This document shows, in pieces, positions 28,134 to 36,405 of a DNA stretch of 37,465 nucleotides. This stretch comes from an uncultured Oscillospiraceae bacterium. Its GTDB lineage: Bacteria; Bacillota; Clostridia; Oscillospirales; Oscillospiraceae. The position numbers and the translations under genes are program-made. The notes under the pieces are model-generated. The model ran no database searches. It had not been told where the DNA came from and worked only from the letters and a program-made list of their open reading frames with translations. The stretch spans positions 1 through 37,465 of the forward strand of contig CALWXA010000086.1 in the NCBI GenBank assembly GCA_944385395.1, in the 5' to 3' direction. The stretch's first letter is position 1, and every line of letters starts with the position of its first letter.

Positions 28134-29561
28134 TTGCAAGAAAGACACGGTTTCAAAAGTACCTTTGGGTTCCTAATGGCTGCGGTGGGCTCTGCGGTGG
28201 GCCTGGGCAACATCTGGGGATTTCCCCATAAAATGGGCAGCAACGGCGGCTTCGCCTTTTTGCTGGTATATGTGATCCTGGCCGCTCTGTGCGGCTTTGT
28301 GGTGATGGTCAGCGAGCTGTCCCTGGGACGCAGGACCGGTAAGGGCGCCATTGAGACGTACCAGATCCTGTCCCGGAAATTCAAGTGGCTGGGCTGGCTG
28401 GCTACCCTGTCGCCGTTTTTGATCCTGTCGTTCTACTGCGCACTGGGCGGCTACTGCCTGAAGTACATGGTGCTCAACTTCGGCAACCTCATCAACGCCG
28501 GCTTCGGCACCAACGGCCTCAGCGGAGATGCCGTTTTCAAGACGTTTATGCTCAACCAGACCGAGGGTGTGGTATTTGGCCTGATCTTCGTGCTGCTGAC
28601 GGCACTCATCGTTATGGGCGGTATCCGGGGCGGCATTGAGAAGTTCTGCTCCGTGGGTATGCCGGCGCTGTTCATCATGCTGGTAATCATCATCATCCGC
28701 TCCTGCACCCTGCCGGGAGCCGTGGAGGGTCTGAAATTCATGTTCGTGCCCAATTTGCAGCCTCTGAAGGAGAATTTCCTCAGCGTGCTGGCTACCGCCG
28801 GCGGGCAGATGTTCTTCTCCCTGTCCCTGGGTATGGGCGTGATGATCACCTATGGTTCCTATCTGGACAAGAAAAAGAATATCCACAAAAATGCCATGAT
28901 CATTCTGGTGTGCGATACCATCGTGGCTCTGATGGCCGGTCTGGCCGTGCTGCCGGCGGCTTTTGCCCTGGACCCGGAAGGCAAGACCAGCGGACCGTCT
29001 CTGCTGTTCGTGACGCTGCAGAACGTGTTTGACAACATGGGCACCGTGGGCGCCGTATTCGGCATCGTCTTTTACCTGCTGGTGATCCTGGCGGCCATCA
29101 CCTCCTCTATCTCCCTGCTGGAGGTCATCGTCACCCACTTCTGTGACAAGGCCGCTGCCAAGGGTAAGGGCGACAAGCGCAAGGTGTACTCTATTATCGC
29201 TGCCGCCGCCGTGTCGGTGCTGTGCATCCTGGTATGCCTGGATGGTATGGGCTACAGCGGCTACTGGGTACCCGGCCGGGTGCTGGTGGACGGCGTGTGG
29301 CAATACACCGCCACCTACAACGACTGCTGGCTGGATTTCTTTGACATGCTCTCCGAGGGCATCATGATGCCCCTGGGCGCACTTTTGATGTGCATTATGA
29401 TTGGCTATGAACTGGGCCCGGATGTGATCCGGGATGAGATCGAGAGCCATGAAGGACATAAAATGCACAGCTACGGATTCTATAAGCTGTGCGTCCGGTT
29501 CATCACCCCGCTGCTGATGCTGCTGGTGCTGGGCGGACAGATCCGGGACTTCTTTATCTGA
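28134..29561 (+). CDS. Sodium-dependent transporter, NSS (neurotransmitter:sodium symporter) family
   Basis: A 475-residue LeuT-fold symporter importing an unknown amino acid or amine with sodium. I chose TTG at 28134, seven bases after AAGGAGAGAGG; an ATG at 28101 is in frame but has a weak site. The N-terminal helix FGFLMAAVGSAVGLGNIWGFPHKMGSNGGFAFLLVY carries the classic unwound TM1 motif (GSAVGLGNIWGFP) that binds sodium and substrate. About eleven to twelve membrane helices follow, as in the TnaT/MhsT-type bacterial proteins. Segments KKKNIHKNAMIILVCDTIVALMAGL and AITSSISLLEVIVTHFCDK (TM8, sodium site) fit the family. It is single in its unit, with a promoter before and a strong terminator after. 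Confidence 0.93.
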   Translation: MQERHGFKSTFGFLMAAVGSAVGLGNIWGFPHKMGSNGGFAFLLVYVILAALCGFVVMVSELSLGRRTGKGAIETYQILSRKFKWLGWLATLSPFLILSFYCALGGYCLKYMVLNFGNLINAGFGTNGLSGDAVFKTFMLNQTEGVVFGLIFVLLTALIVMGGIRGGIEKFCSVGMPALFIMLVIIIIRSCTLPGAVEGLKFMFVPNLQPLKENFLSVLATAGGQMFFSLSLGMGVMITYGSYLDKKKNIHKNAMIILVCDTIVALMAGLAVLPAAFALDPEGKTSGPSLLFVTLQNVFDNMGTVGAVFGIVFYLLVILAAITSSISLLEVIVTHFCDKAAAKGKGDKRKVYSIIAAAAVSVLCILVCLDGMGYSGYWVPGRVLVDGVWQYTATYNDCWLDFFDMLSEGIMMPLGALLMCIMIGYELGPDVIRDEIESHEGHKMHSYGFYKLCVRFITPLLMLLVLGGQIRDFFI

Positions 29562-29594
29562 TACCTGCCGTTTGAACACAGACGATCTTCCTAA

Positions 29595-29647
29595 AAAAGG
29601 GGAACGCCGCCGTATTTCCGAAAGGAATGCGGCGGCGTTCCCCTTTT
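29595..29647. terminator. Strong bidirectional terminator after the NSS gene
   Basis: Arms 29595-29616 and 29626-29647 pair over 22 bases with one wobble or mismatch, including GGGGAACGCCGCCG. A's lie at the left end and T's at the right. Confidence 0.92.
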
Positions 29648-29658
29648 GGAGCGAAAGG

Positions 29659-29687
29659 TTGAAAAAAAGAGAAAAATTGGGTATGAT
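29659..29687 (+). promoter_or_regulatory. Promoter of the AI-2E family gene
   Basis: TTGAAA (29659-29664) and TATGAT (29682-29687), spacer 17. The ATG follows 29 bases later. Confidence 0.65.
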
Positions 29688-29716
29688 AGAAAAAACATTC
29701 CAGTGAGGGCTGAGTT

Positions 29717-30955
29717 ATGAAGGACTGGCTGCGGTATGGCAAGTGGGCCGTTACGGCGTTCGTGACGGTATGCGCCATCCTGGTATTCTACGATACTTTT
29801 TATCAGAGCAGCGCTTTGTGGACGCTGCTGAAAAAGACGGCGGAGGTATTGGCGCCGGTGATCTACGGTGTGGCCATGGCCTACCTGCTCTCGCCGGTGG
29901 CAAGCCGGTTTGAAAGACTGCTGCTATCCCTGACCAAGGGGCGCAAGGGGAAGTATACCCCGGTGCTGCTTCGCTCCGGCAGTCTGCTGCTGACCTGGCT
30001 GTGCGTGGGGCTGGGGGTATATCTCCTTATGAGCGTACTGCTGCCCCAGCTGGCGGAGAGCCTGCAGACCCTGCTGGCCAATGCCGAAAGCTACTACAAC
30101 ACGGTCTACAGCTGGGGCAATGCCCTGCTGAAGGACGAGCCCAAGCTGGCCCAATGGATCCTGGATCTGCTGCAGAAATACCAGGATGGAAACATCCTCA
30201 GCGGACTGGTACCCAAACTCCAGGATCTGCTGACCTCCGTTACCGGCGGGATCTGGCTGGGGGTCTGGGGTACGCTGACTTTTGCCAAGAACCTGATCAT
30301 CGGCATCATCATCTCCGTGTATGTGCTGGCCATGAAGGAGAAAAGCCGGGCCAGAGCGTGCAAGGTGGTATACAGCATCCTGCCGGAGGACCGGGCGGCG
30401 GCGTTCCTGCGGGGCGTAGGGCGGCTGGACGCCATTTTCAGCGGATTTATCCGGGGAAAGCTGCTGGATTCTCTCATCATCGGTATTTTGTGCTTCATCG
30501 GCTGCTCCGTACTGAACATGCCCTATACGCCCCTGGTGAGCGTGGTGGTGGGCGTCACCAACGTGATTCCCTTCTTTGGGCCCTTCCTGGGCGCCATCCC
30601 CAGTGCTTTCCTGATTCTGCTGGTGGATCCGGTGAAATGCCTCTATTTTGCCATCTTCGTGCTGCTGCTGCAGCAGCTGGACGGCAACGTCATCGGTCCC
30701 AAGATCCTGGGCGACTCCACTGGCATCTCCGGGTTCTGGGTCATCGTGTCCATCCTGGTGGGCGGCGGCTTTTTCGGCGTGCTGGGCATGTTCCTGGCGG
30801 TGCCCACCTGTGCGGCCCTCCAGGTGTTGGTGAAGTACCTCATGGACCGCCGCCTGCGGCAGCGGGGCATGCCTCTGGAGGCCTGGAAATATGTGGGACG
30901 CAGCGCCGAGGCGGAAAAGAAAACGCCGCCTGCGCCGCCGGAAGAGCATCAATAA
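29717..30955 (+). CDS. AI-2E (PerM/TqsA-like) family membrane protein
   Basis: A 412-residue polytopic membrane protein of the AI-2E transporter family. Two helices near the N-terminus (WAVTAFVTVCAILVFYDTF, LAPVIYGVAMAYLLSPVASRFERL) are followed by a third (LLTWLCVGLGVYLLMSVLLPQL). A soluble loop then follows, and paired helices come after it with the conserved block IPFFGPFLGAIPSAFLIL and the QQLDGNVIGPKILGDSTGISGFWVIVSILVGGGFFGVLGMFLAVP signature region. Family members export autoinducer-2 or act as sodium/proton or small-solute exporters; the substrate here is unknown. The C-terminal tail is charged and Pro-rich. It forms a single-gene unit with its own promoter and terminator. Confidence 0.92.
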   Translation: MKDWLRYGKWAVTAFVTVCAILVFYDTFYQSSALWTLLKKTAEVLAPVIYGVAMAYLLSPVASRFERLLLSLTKGRKGKYTPVLLRSGSLLLTWLCVGLGVYLLMSVLLPQLAESLQTLLANAESYYNTVYSWGNALLKDEPKLAQWILDLLQKYQDGNILSGLVPKLQDLLTSVTGGIWLGVWGTLTFAKNLIIGIIISVYVLAMKEKSRARACKVVYSILPEDRAAAFLRGVGRLDAIFSGFIRGKLLDSLIIGILCFIGCSVLNMPYTPLVSVVVGVTNVIPFFGPFLGAIPSAFLILLVDPVKCLYFAIFVLLLQQLDGNVIGPKILGDSTGISGFWVIVSILVGGGFFGVLGMFLAVPTCAALQVLVKYLMDRRLRQRGMPLEAWKYVGRSAEAEKKTPPAPPEEHQ

Positions 30956-30957
30956 CC

Positions 30958-30988
30958 AAAAATCGCAGCCTTATGGCTGCGATTTTTT
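30958..30988 (+). terminator. Intrinsic terminator after the AI-2E family gene
   Basis: AAAAATCGCAGCC (30958-30970) pairs with GGCTGCGATTTTT around TTAT (30971-30974), followed by more T's. It sits just after the stop and could act in both directions. Confidence 0.9.
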
Positions 30989-31021
30989 TCGTCCATGCCG
31001 GGAAAACATAAGAAATTTTCC

Positions 31022-31050
31022 TTGCAATGGGACGGAAAATGTGGTACATT
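31022..31050 (+). promoter_or_regulatory. Promoter of the peptide/nickel-type ABC operon
   Basis: TTGCAA (31022-31027) and TACATT (31045-31050), spacer 17, with TGG before the -10 (extended -10). About 75 bases of leader follow without an obvious terminator. Confidence 0.65.
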
Positions 31051-31125
31051 GCACTTCGACAATTGCATATTGAACAACCATATTTCTATGTTGCCGCCCA
31101 AAGGACGGCAAAGAAGGAGAAGACT

Positions 31126-32670
31126 ATGAAAAAGAGAACCCTTGCTCTTTTCCTGACGTTGGCACTGGTTGGCTCTGTACTCAGCGGATGCGGAGACGGA
31201 AGCGGCAACCAGGACGTGGAAGGAAATCATGGCTATGAAGAGCGGAAAGCCGCCAACGAGATCGTGGTGGGCATCGCTCAGGACCTGGAGGACAGTCTTG
31301 ACCCGCACATTTCGGCGTCGGCAGGCAGCAGAGAGGTCTTGTTCAACATCTATGAGGGATTGGTCAAGCCCAATTCCGATGGTGAATTAATCTGCGCAGT
31401 TGCCCAGGACCATCAGATCTCCCCCGACGGCCGGACGTATACGTTCCAGCTGCGGCCCGGAGTCCGGTTCCACAATGGCCAGGAGGTAACTGCAGCAGAC
31501 GTGGTATATTCCATTGAACGCTGCGCCGACGCATCAGGGGGAGCACCTCTGGTGGCGGCGTTTTCTGTTATCCAGGAGGTAAAGGCGGTGGACGAGAGCA
31601 CCGTCACCATCACCATTGCCCAGCCGGATCTGGACTTCATCAGCTACCTCACCACGGCCATCGTGCCGGAGGGCTATGATCAGCTGGCTACCGCTCCCAT
31701 GGGCACCGGACCCTTCCGGTATGTCTCCCGTTCCCCTCAGGAAAACATCATCATCGAAAAGTTTGACGACTATTGGGGCGAAGGCGCCAAGCTGGACAAG
31801 GTCACCTATAAGATTTATGAGGACTCCAATGCGCTGCTGATGGCCCTCAAGGGCGGCTCCATCGATCTGTGCGCCCACCTCACCGATGCCCAGGCATCCC
31901 AGCTGGACGATCAGCAGTTCCAGATCCTGGAGGGCACCATGAATCTGGTGCAGGCGGTGTACCTCAACAACAAGGCAGAACCCTTTGACGACATGGCCGT
32001 ACGTCAGGCTCTGTGCTATGCCATCGACCGGCAGGCCATCATGGATTTCGTGGCCGGCGGACGGGGCACTCCTGTGGGCAGCAGCATGTATCCGGCGTTC
32101 ACCAAGTATTTCATGCCGGAGCTGGCGGACTACTACACCTATGATCCCGCCAAGGCCAAGGAACTGCTGGCTGAGGTCGGCTATCCCGATGGTTTTGATA
32201 TGACCATCATGGTAGCCTCCAACAACAAGCCCCATGTGGACACCGCCGAAGTGGTGGCCCAGCAGCTGCGGGCGGTGGGCGTCAATGTCACCATCCAGCA
32301 GGTGGAATGGCAGACCTGGTATGACGAGGCCTACAAGGGCCGGAACTATCAGGCCACCATCATCGGCGTGGACGCCAGCAACCTGACGGCCCGGGCCATG
32401 CTGGAGCGGTTCGTATCCACGGATTCCTCCAACTTCATCAATTACAACAACCCCGAATACGACCAGCTGTTCCAGCAGGCCATCACCACCACCGATCCGG
32501 AAGAGCAGACGGCTCTTTACAAGCAGATGCAGACCCTGCTCACCGAAACGGCGGCCAATCTGTATATCCAGGACCTGTGCGACCTGGTGGCCATGCGGCA
32601 GGGCCTGACGGGACTGGTATTCTATCCCACCTTCGTGCTGGATCTGTCCACCATCGGCTGGACGGCATAA
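31126..32670 (+). CDS. ABC transporter substrate-binding lipoprotein, peptide/nickel (SBP_bac_5) family
   Basis: A 514-residue extracellular binding protein. The ATG at 31126 follows AAGAAGGAGAAG. The signal peptide MKKRTLALFLTLALVGSVLSGC ends in a lipobox (LSGC), so it is membrane-anchored by a lipidated Cys at residue 22. Family segments are LDPHISASAGSREVLFNIYEGLV, PDGRTYTFQLRPGVRFHNGQEVTAADVVYSIER, APMGTGPFRY, VRQALCYAIDRQAIMD and DPAKAKELLAEVGYPDGF. It binds the ligand for the following permeases and ATPases. Ligands of this family include oligopeptides, nickel chelates and other solutes; nothing here settles which. Confidence 0.93.
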   Translation: MKKRTLALFLTLALVGSVLSGCGDGSGNQDVEGNHGYEERKAANEIVVGIAQDLEDSLDPHISASAGSREVLFNIYEGLVKPNSDGELICAVAQDHQISPDGRTYTFQLRPGVRFHNGQEVTAADVVYSIERCADASGGAPLVAAFSVIQEVKAVDESTVTITIAQPDLDFISYLTTAIVPEGYDQLATAPMGTGPFRYVSRSPQENIIIEKFDDYWGEGAKLDKVTYKIYEDSNALLMALKGGSIDLCAHLTDAQASQLDDQQFQILEGTMNLVQAVYLNNKAEPFDDMAVRQALCYAIDRQAIMDFVAGGRGTPVGSSMYPAFTKYFMPELADYYTYDPAKAKELLAEVGYPDGFDMTIMVASNNKPHVDTAEVVAQQLRAVGVNVTIQQVEWQTWYDEAYKGRNYQATIIGVDASNLTARAMLERFVSTDSSNFINYNNPEYDQLFQQAITTTDPEEQTALYKQMQTLLTETAANLYIQDLCDLVAMRQGLTGLVFYPTFVLDLSTIGWTA

Positions 32671-32701
32671 AGGACTGAAAGCAAGCAAAACGAAAGAGGC
32701 G

Positions 32702-33646
32702 ATGAACATGAAATACGCAGTAAGGAAACTGGCCATGATGCTGCTGACCATGCTCATCGTCTCTTTTCTTGCGTATCTGGCCTTCCAGATCATCCCCGGC
32801 GATCCCACCAACAAGATCCTGGGCACCGAGGCCACCGAGGAGCAGCGGCAGATGCTCCGGGAGCAGATGGGGCTCAACCGCCCCTTTCTGGTGCGCTATG
32901 GCGACTGGCTCATCCACTTCGTCCAGGGGGATCTGGGAGATTCCTACAGCTACAGCATGCCGGTAGGGGAGATGCTGGCAGGGAAGCTGCCGGTAACGCT
33001 GCTGCTGGCGCTGCTGGCCTTCCTCATCACCACGGTGGTATCCATTCCCCTGGGCATCTTCAGTGCCGGACGGGGCGGCTGGGTGGACCGTGTGATGACG
33101 GTACTGGGTCAGCTGACCATGGCGGTGCCGCCCTTCTTTATCGGCATTATCCTGACCTACTGCTTCGGCCTGGTGCTGCAGTGGTTTACCCCGGGACAGT
33201 TTGTATCCTTCAGCCAGGACCCCGGCGCCTGCCTGACCTATCTGGTATTTCCGGCCATTGCCATTGCGCTGCCCCGGATCGCCATGACGGTGAAGATGCT
33301 GCGCAGCGGCATTCTGGCGGAACTGGGCAAGGACTATGTCCGCACCGCCCACAGCCGGGGCAATGACCGCTCTGCCATCCTGTACCGCCATGTGCTGCGC
33401 AACGCCCTGGTGCCTACGGTAACGTTCCTGGCTATGACCATTGCCGACATCGTGGCCGGCAGCGTGGTCATTGAGCAGGTCTTTGCCATCCCCGGTATGG
33501 GGCGGCTGCTGTTCAGCTCCATCTCCAACCGGGACTATCCGGTGGTGCAGGCCATCATCGTGCTGATGGCCTTCTGGGTGGTACTGGTGAATTTCCTGGC
33601 GGATCTCATCAACCAGCGGCTGGATCCCCGGCTGCGCCTGCAGTGA
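32702..33646 (+). CDS. ABC transporter permease, DppB/NikB type
   Basis: A 314-residue permease. An N-terminal helix carries the family start (KLAMMLLTMLIVSFLAYLAFQIIPGDP), followed by a periplasmic loop with REQMGLNRPFLVRYGDWL and the GDLGDSYSYSMPV segment. The BPD transmembrane domain contains the EAA loop that docks the ATPases (LRSGILAELGKDYVRTAHSRG) and a C-terminal YPVVQAIIVLMAF helix. MKYAV at 32708 is an alternative start two codons downstream. It lies 31 bases after the binding-protein gene. Confidence 0.93.
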   Translation: MNMKYAVRKLAMMLLTMLIVSFLAYLAFQIIPGDPTNKILGTEATEEQRQMLREQMGLNRPFLVRYGDWLIHFVQGDLGDSYSYSMPVGEMLAGKLPVTLLLALLAFLITTVVSIPLGIFSAGRGGWVDRVMTVLGQLTMAVPPFFIGIILTYCFGLVLQWFTPGQFVSFSQDPGACLTYLVFPAIAIALPRIAMTVKMLRSGILAELGKDYVRTAHSRGNDRSAILYRHVLRNALVPTVTFLAMTIADIVAGSVVIEQVFAIPGMGRLLFSSISNRDYPVVQAIIVLMAFWVVLVNFLADLINQRLDPRLRLQ

Positions 33647-33657
33647 GGAGGGGGATC

Positions 33658-34455
33658 ATGAAAGAGAGAAACGGTTATCTGTGGGTGGGAATCACCATCA
33701 CCTGCATTATGACGATTCTGGCCCTGGTGGGCCTTTTCTGGACGCCCTACGATCCCAGTGCCATGGACAGCATGCAGGTGTATCTGCCCCCCAGTCTGGC
33801 ACACCTCTTCGGTACGGATAATTTCGGCCGGGATGTGTTCAGCCGGGCCATGAAGGGGCTGGCCACCACCTATGTGGTGTCCCTGGGCACCGTGGCCCTG
33901 GGGGCCGGGGTGGGCATCTTGGTAGGCGCTCTCACCGGCTATTTCGGCGGCGCCGTGGACCGGGTGCTGATGCGGATCAACGACGCCGTCAGCGCCTTCC
34001 CCAGCATCCTGCTGGCGTTGGTGATCATTTCGCTGCTGGATTTCGGCAAGTACAACGTGATCCTGGCCCTGGGCGTGGCCTTTATCCCCAGCTATGCCCG
34101 GGTGGTGCGCAGTGAATTTGCCCGCCACCGGGACATGAACTATGTCATTGCTGCCCGGCTCATGGGGGCAGGACACGGGCGGATCATGTTCAGCCACATC
34201 TTGCCCAATACCCGTGCGGTGGTGGTGCCGGCCCTCATCATCGGCATCAACAACGCCGTGCTGGCGGAGTCCAGCCTCAGCTATCTGGGCATCGGCGTCC
34301 GGTCGCCGGACGTATCCTTGGGCTATATGCTCTCCGAGTCCCAGAACTATATGGGCTCGGCACCCTGGTATGTGCTGTGCACCGGCGGGTGCATCGTGCT
34401 GCTGATCCTGGGCCTGGGTCTTCTGGGCGAAGGACTGCAGCAGAAAAGGAGGTAA
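33658..34455 (+). CDS. ABC transporter permease, DppC/NikC type
   Basis: A 265-residue partner permease. The ATG at 33658 follows GAGGAGGGGG and lies 11 bases after the previous stop. It shows the typical GTDNFGRDVFSRAMKG motif after the first helix. SAFPSILLALVIISLL follows, and the EAA loop is RSEFARHRDMNYVIAARLMGAG. The C-terminus contains SSLSYLGIGVRSPDVSLGYMLSE, a hallmark of DppC-type subunits. About six membrane helices are expected. Confidence 0.93.
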   Translation: MKERNGYLWVGITITCIMTILALVGLFWTPYDPSAMDSMQVYLPPSLAHLFGTDNFGRDVFSRAMKGLATTYVVSLGTVALGAGVGILVGALTGYFGGAVDRVLMRINDAVSAFPSILLALVIISLLDFGKYNVILALGVAFIPSYARVVRSEFARHRDMNYVIAARLMGAGHGRIMFSHILPNTRAVVVPALIIGINNAVLAESSLSYLGIGVRSPDVSLGYMLSESQNYMGSAPWYVLCTGGCIVLLILGLGLLGEGLQQKRR

Positions 34456-34460
34456 GGAAG

Positions 34461-35246
34461 ATGCTGGAAATCAAAGATCTCCACGTGCAGTTCCACACCT
34501 CCGACCATGAGGCCGTCCGGGGCATCGACCTCACCGTTCGGGACGGCGAGATCCTGGGCCTGGTAGGGGAATCCGGCTCCGGCAAGACGGTGACGGCCAT
34601 GATGATCGCCGGGCTCCTGGGTGAGGACCGGGCCCGGATCAGCGGGCAGATCCTGCTGGACGGCACGGACCTCCTCCACGCCGGCGGCAAGGAACTGCGC
34701 CGTCGGCAGGGCAAGGACATCGGCGTGGTGTTTCAGGACCCCATGAGCGCCATGAATCCCGTGATGCGCATTGGGCCCCAGGTGGAAGAGAGTCTCCGGG
34801 TCCACACCCGACTTTCCAAGGAGCAGCGCCGGACCATGGCTTTGCAGGCACTGGAGGACGTAGAGCTGGAGGATGTGGAGGCGGTGTACCGCAAGTACCC
34901 CCATGAGCTCTCCGGCGGTATGCTGCAGCGGGTGATGATCGCTGCTGCCATCATTTCCGGCCCCCGGCTGCTGCTGGCCGACGAGCCCACTACAGCCCTG
35001 GACGTTACCATCCAGGCCCAGATTCTGGAGCTGCTGCGGCGTCTGAACCGGCAGCGGCAGATGTCGGTGCTGTTCATTTCCCATAACCTGCAGGTGGTAC
35101 GCAAGCTGTGCAGCCGTGTGGCGGTGATGGAACAGGGCCGCATCGTGGAGCAGGGGCAGACGGATCAGGTATTTTTCCATCCGCAGCAGCCCTATACCCA
35201 GCGGCTCATCGCCGCTATCCCCACAAGGAGGAAGATCCATGGCTGA
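34461..35246 (+). CDS. ABC transporter ATPase, DppD/NikD type
   Basis: A 261-residue ATPase. The ATG at 34461 has AAAGGAGG upstream, five bases after the permease stop. Walker [10 protein letters not shown]-loop [18 protein letters not shown], signature LSGGMLQRV, Walker [13 protein letters not shown] and the switch HNLQVV region (His in FISHN) are present. It is shorter than peptide-type DppD (about 330) because it lacks most of the C-terminal oligopeptide-transporter extension, and is closer to NikD in length. It ends eight bases inside the next gene. Confidence 0.92.
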   Translation: MLEIKDLHVQFHTSDHEAVRGIDLTVRDGEILGLVGESGSGKTVTAMMIAGLLGEDRARISGQILLDGTDLLHAGGKELRRRQGKDIGVVFQDPMSAMNPVMRIGPQVEESLRVHTRLSKEQRRTMALQALEDVELEDVEAVYRKYPHELSGGMLQRVMIAAAIISGPRLLLADEPTTALDVTIQAQILELLRRLNRQRQMSVLFISHNLQVVRKLCSRVAVMEQGRIVEQGQTDQVFFHPQQPYTQRLIAAIPTRRKIHG

Positions 35247-35970
35247 GCTGGCATTGGAGGTAAAGAACCTCAACGTCTGGTACCGTCCGGCAGGCACCCT
35301 GACCCGGCGGCATCTGGAGCAGGTGCTCTATGACGTCAGCTTCCAGGTGGCCCGGGGTGAGATCCTGGGCATCGTGGGAGAATCCGGCTCCGGCAAGAGC
35401 ACCCTGGCCAAGGCGGTGCTGGGATTGGTGCCGGACCGCACTGGCACGGTGATCCACCACACCAAGCGGCCCCAGATGGTTTTTCAAAATCCGGTGTCCA
35501 GCCTCAACGCCGGGCGCACCATCGGCTGGAATCTGGAGGAGCCGTTGCGGATCTACGGAAAATACGACGGGCCCGAGCGGCTGCGCCGGGTGCATCAGAT
35601 GATGGAGTGGGTAGGCCTGCCGGAGGAATGCTTCGGCCGGTATCCCCGGGAGCTCTCCGGCGGACAGAACCAGCGGGTGTGCATCGCCCAGGCCCTGATC
35701 CAACGGCCGGGTCTCATCATCGCCGATGAGGCGGTGTCGGCCCTGGACGTTACCATCCAGGCACAGATCCTGGAGCTGATGGCCCGGGTGCGCCGGGAGC
35801 TGGGCATCGCCTTCGTGTTCATCTCCCATGATCTCAATGTGGTCTATCAGCTGTGTGACCGGGCCGTGGTGATGCAGGACGGCCGCATCGTGGAACAGGG
35901 CACCGTGGAGGAGCTGTACGACCATCCCAAAGAAGCATATACCCGCCAGCTGCTGGCGGCAGCACAGTGA
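35239..35970 (+). CDS. ABC transporter ATPase, DppF/NikE type
   Basis: A 243-residue second ATPase, overlapping the previous gene by eight bases. Walker [11 protein letters not shown]-loop [18 protein letters not shown], signature LSGGQNQRV, Walker [13 protein letters not shown] and switch His FISHD are present. In the Walker B region the usual EPVSALD is EAVSALD; the catalytic Glu is intact. It too lacks the C-terminal oligopeptide extension, which makes the pair NikDE-like in size. With its partner it powers the importer. Confidence 0.92.
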   Translation: MAELALEVKNLNVWYRPAGTLTRRHLEQVLYDVSFQVARGEILGIVGESGSGKSTLAKAVLGLVPDRTGTVIHHTKRPQMVFQNPVSSLNAGRTIGWNLEEPLRIYGKYDGPERLRRVHQMMEWVGLPEECFGRYPRELSGGQNQRVCIAQALIQRPGLIIADEAVSALDVTIQAQILELMARVRRELGIAFVFISHDLNVVYQLCDRAVVMQDGRIVEQGTVEELYDHPKEAYTRQLLAAAQ

Positions 35971-35979
35971 GGAACCCCT

Positions 35980-36405
35980 ATGACGGAAGAAAAAAGAAGA
36001 AAACTGCTGTATATGGCCGGAGAGCAGGAGCCTTTCCTGGTCCATAACGGCATTCGTTTGACAGATGTGGACGATGGCAGCGCCACGGCGGTGCTGCACC
36101 TGCAGCCGGTGGTGATGAACCCCTGGGGCCTGCCCCACGGCGGGGTGCTGTTTTCCATGGGTGACGTGGCCTGCGGCATCGCCGCCATGACCCTGCGCAG
36201 CGAATCCCTGGTGACCATCAACGCCTCCATCGACTACATGGATGGGGCGTCTCCGGAAGGGGACGTGACGGTGGTGGCCAAGGTGGAGCGCATGGGCGGC
36301 AAGGTCTGCTTCTGCACGGCAGAGTATCACGACTGCCATGGAAAGCGCATTGCCATGCTCCGGGCAGCCCTCTATTTCACCGGACACAAACTGGATCTGG
36401 AATGA
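35980..36405 (+). CDS. PaaI-like hotdog-fold thioesterase
   Basis: A 141-residue hotdog-fold protein. The motif NPWGLPHGGVLFSMGDVACGIAAM is the PaaI/YdiI-type HGG active-site helix, in which the Asp of MGD is the likely catalytic acid. The second half (VTINASIDYMDGASPEGDVTVVAKVERMGGKVCFCTAEYHD) gives the rest of the fold. It likely hydrolyses an acyl- or aryl-CoA thioester. It starts nine bases after the ATPase gene and overlaps the next gene (ATGA), but a link to the importer is uncertain. Confidence 0.88.
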   Translation: MTEEKRRKLLYMAGEQEPFLVHNGIRLTDVDDGSATAVLHLQPVVMNPWGLPHGGVLFSMGDVACGIAAMTLRSESLVTINASIDYMDGASPEGDVTVVAKVERMGGKVCFCTAEYHDCHGKRIAMLRAALYFTGHKLDLE

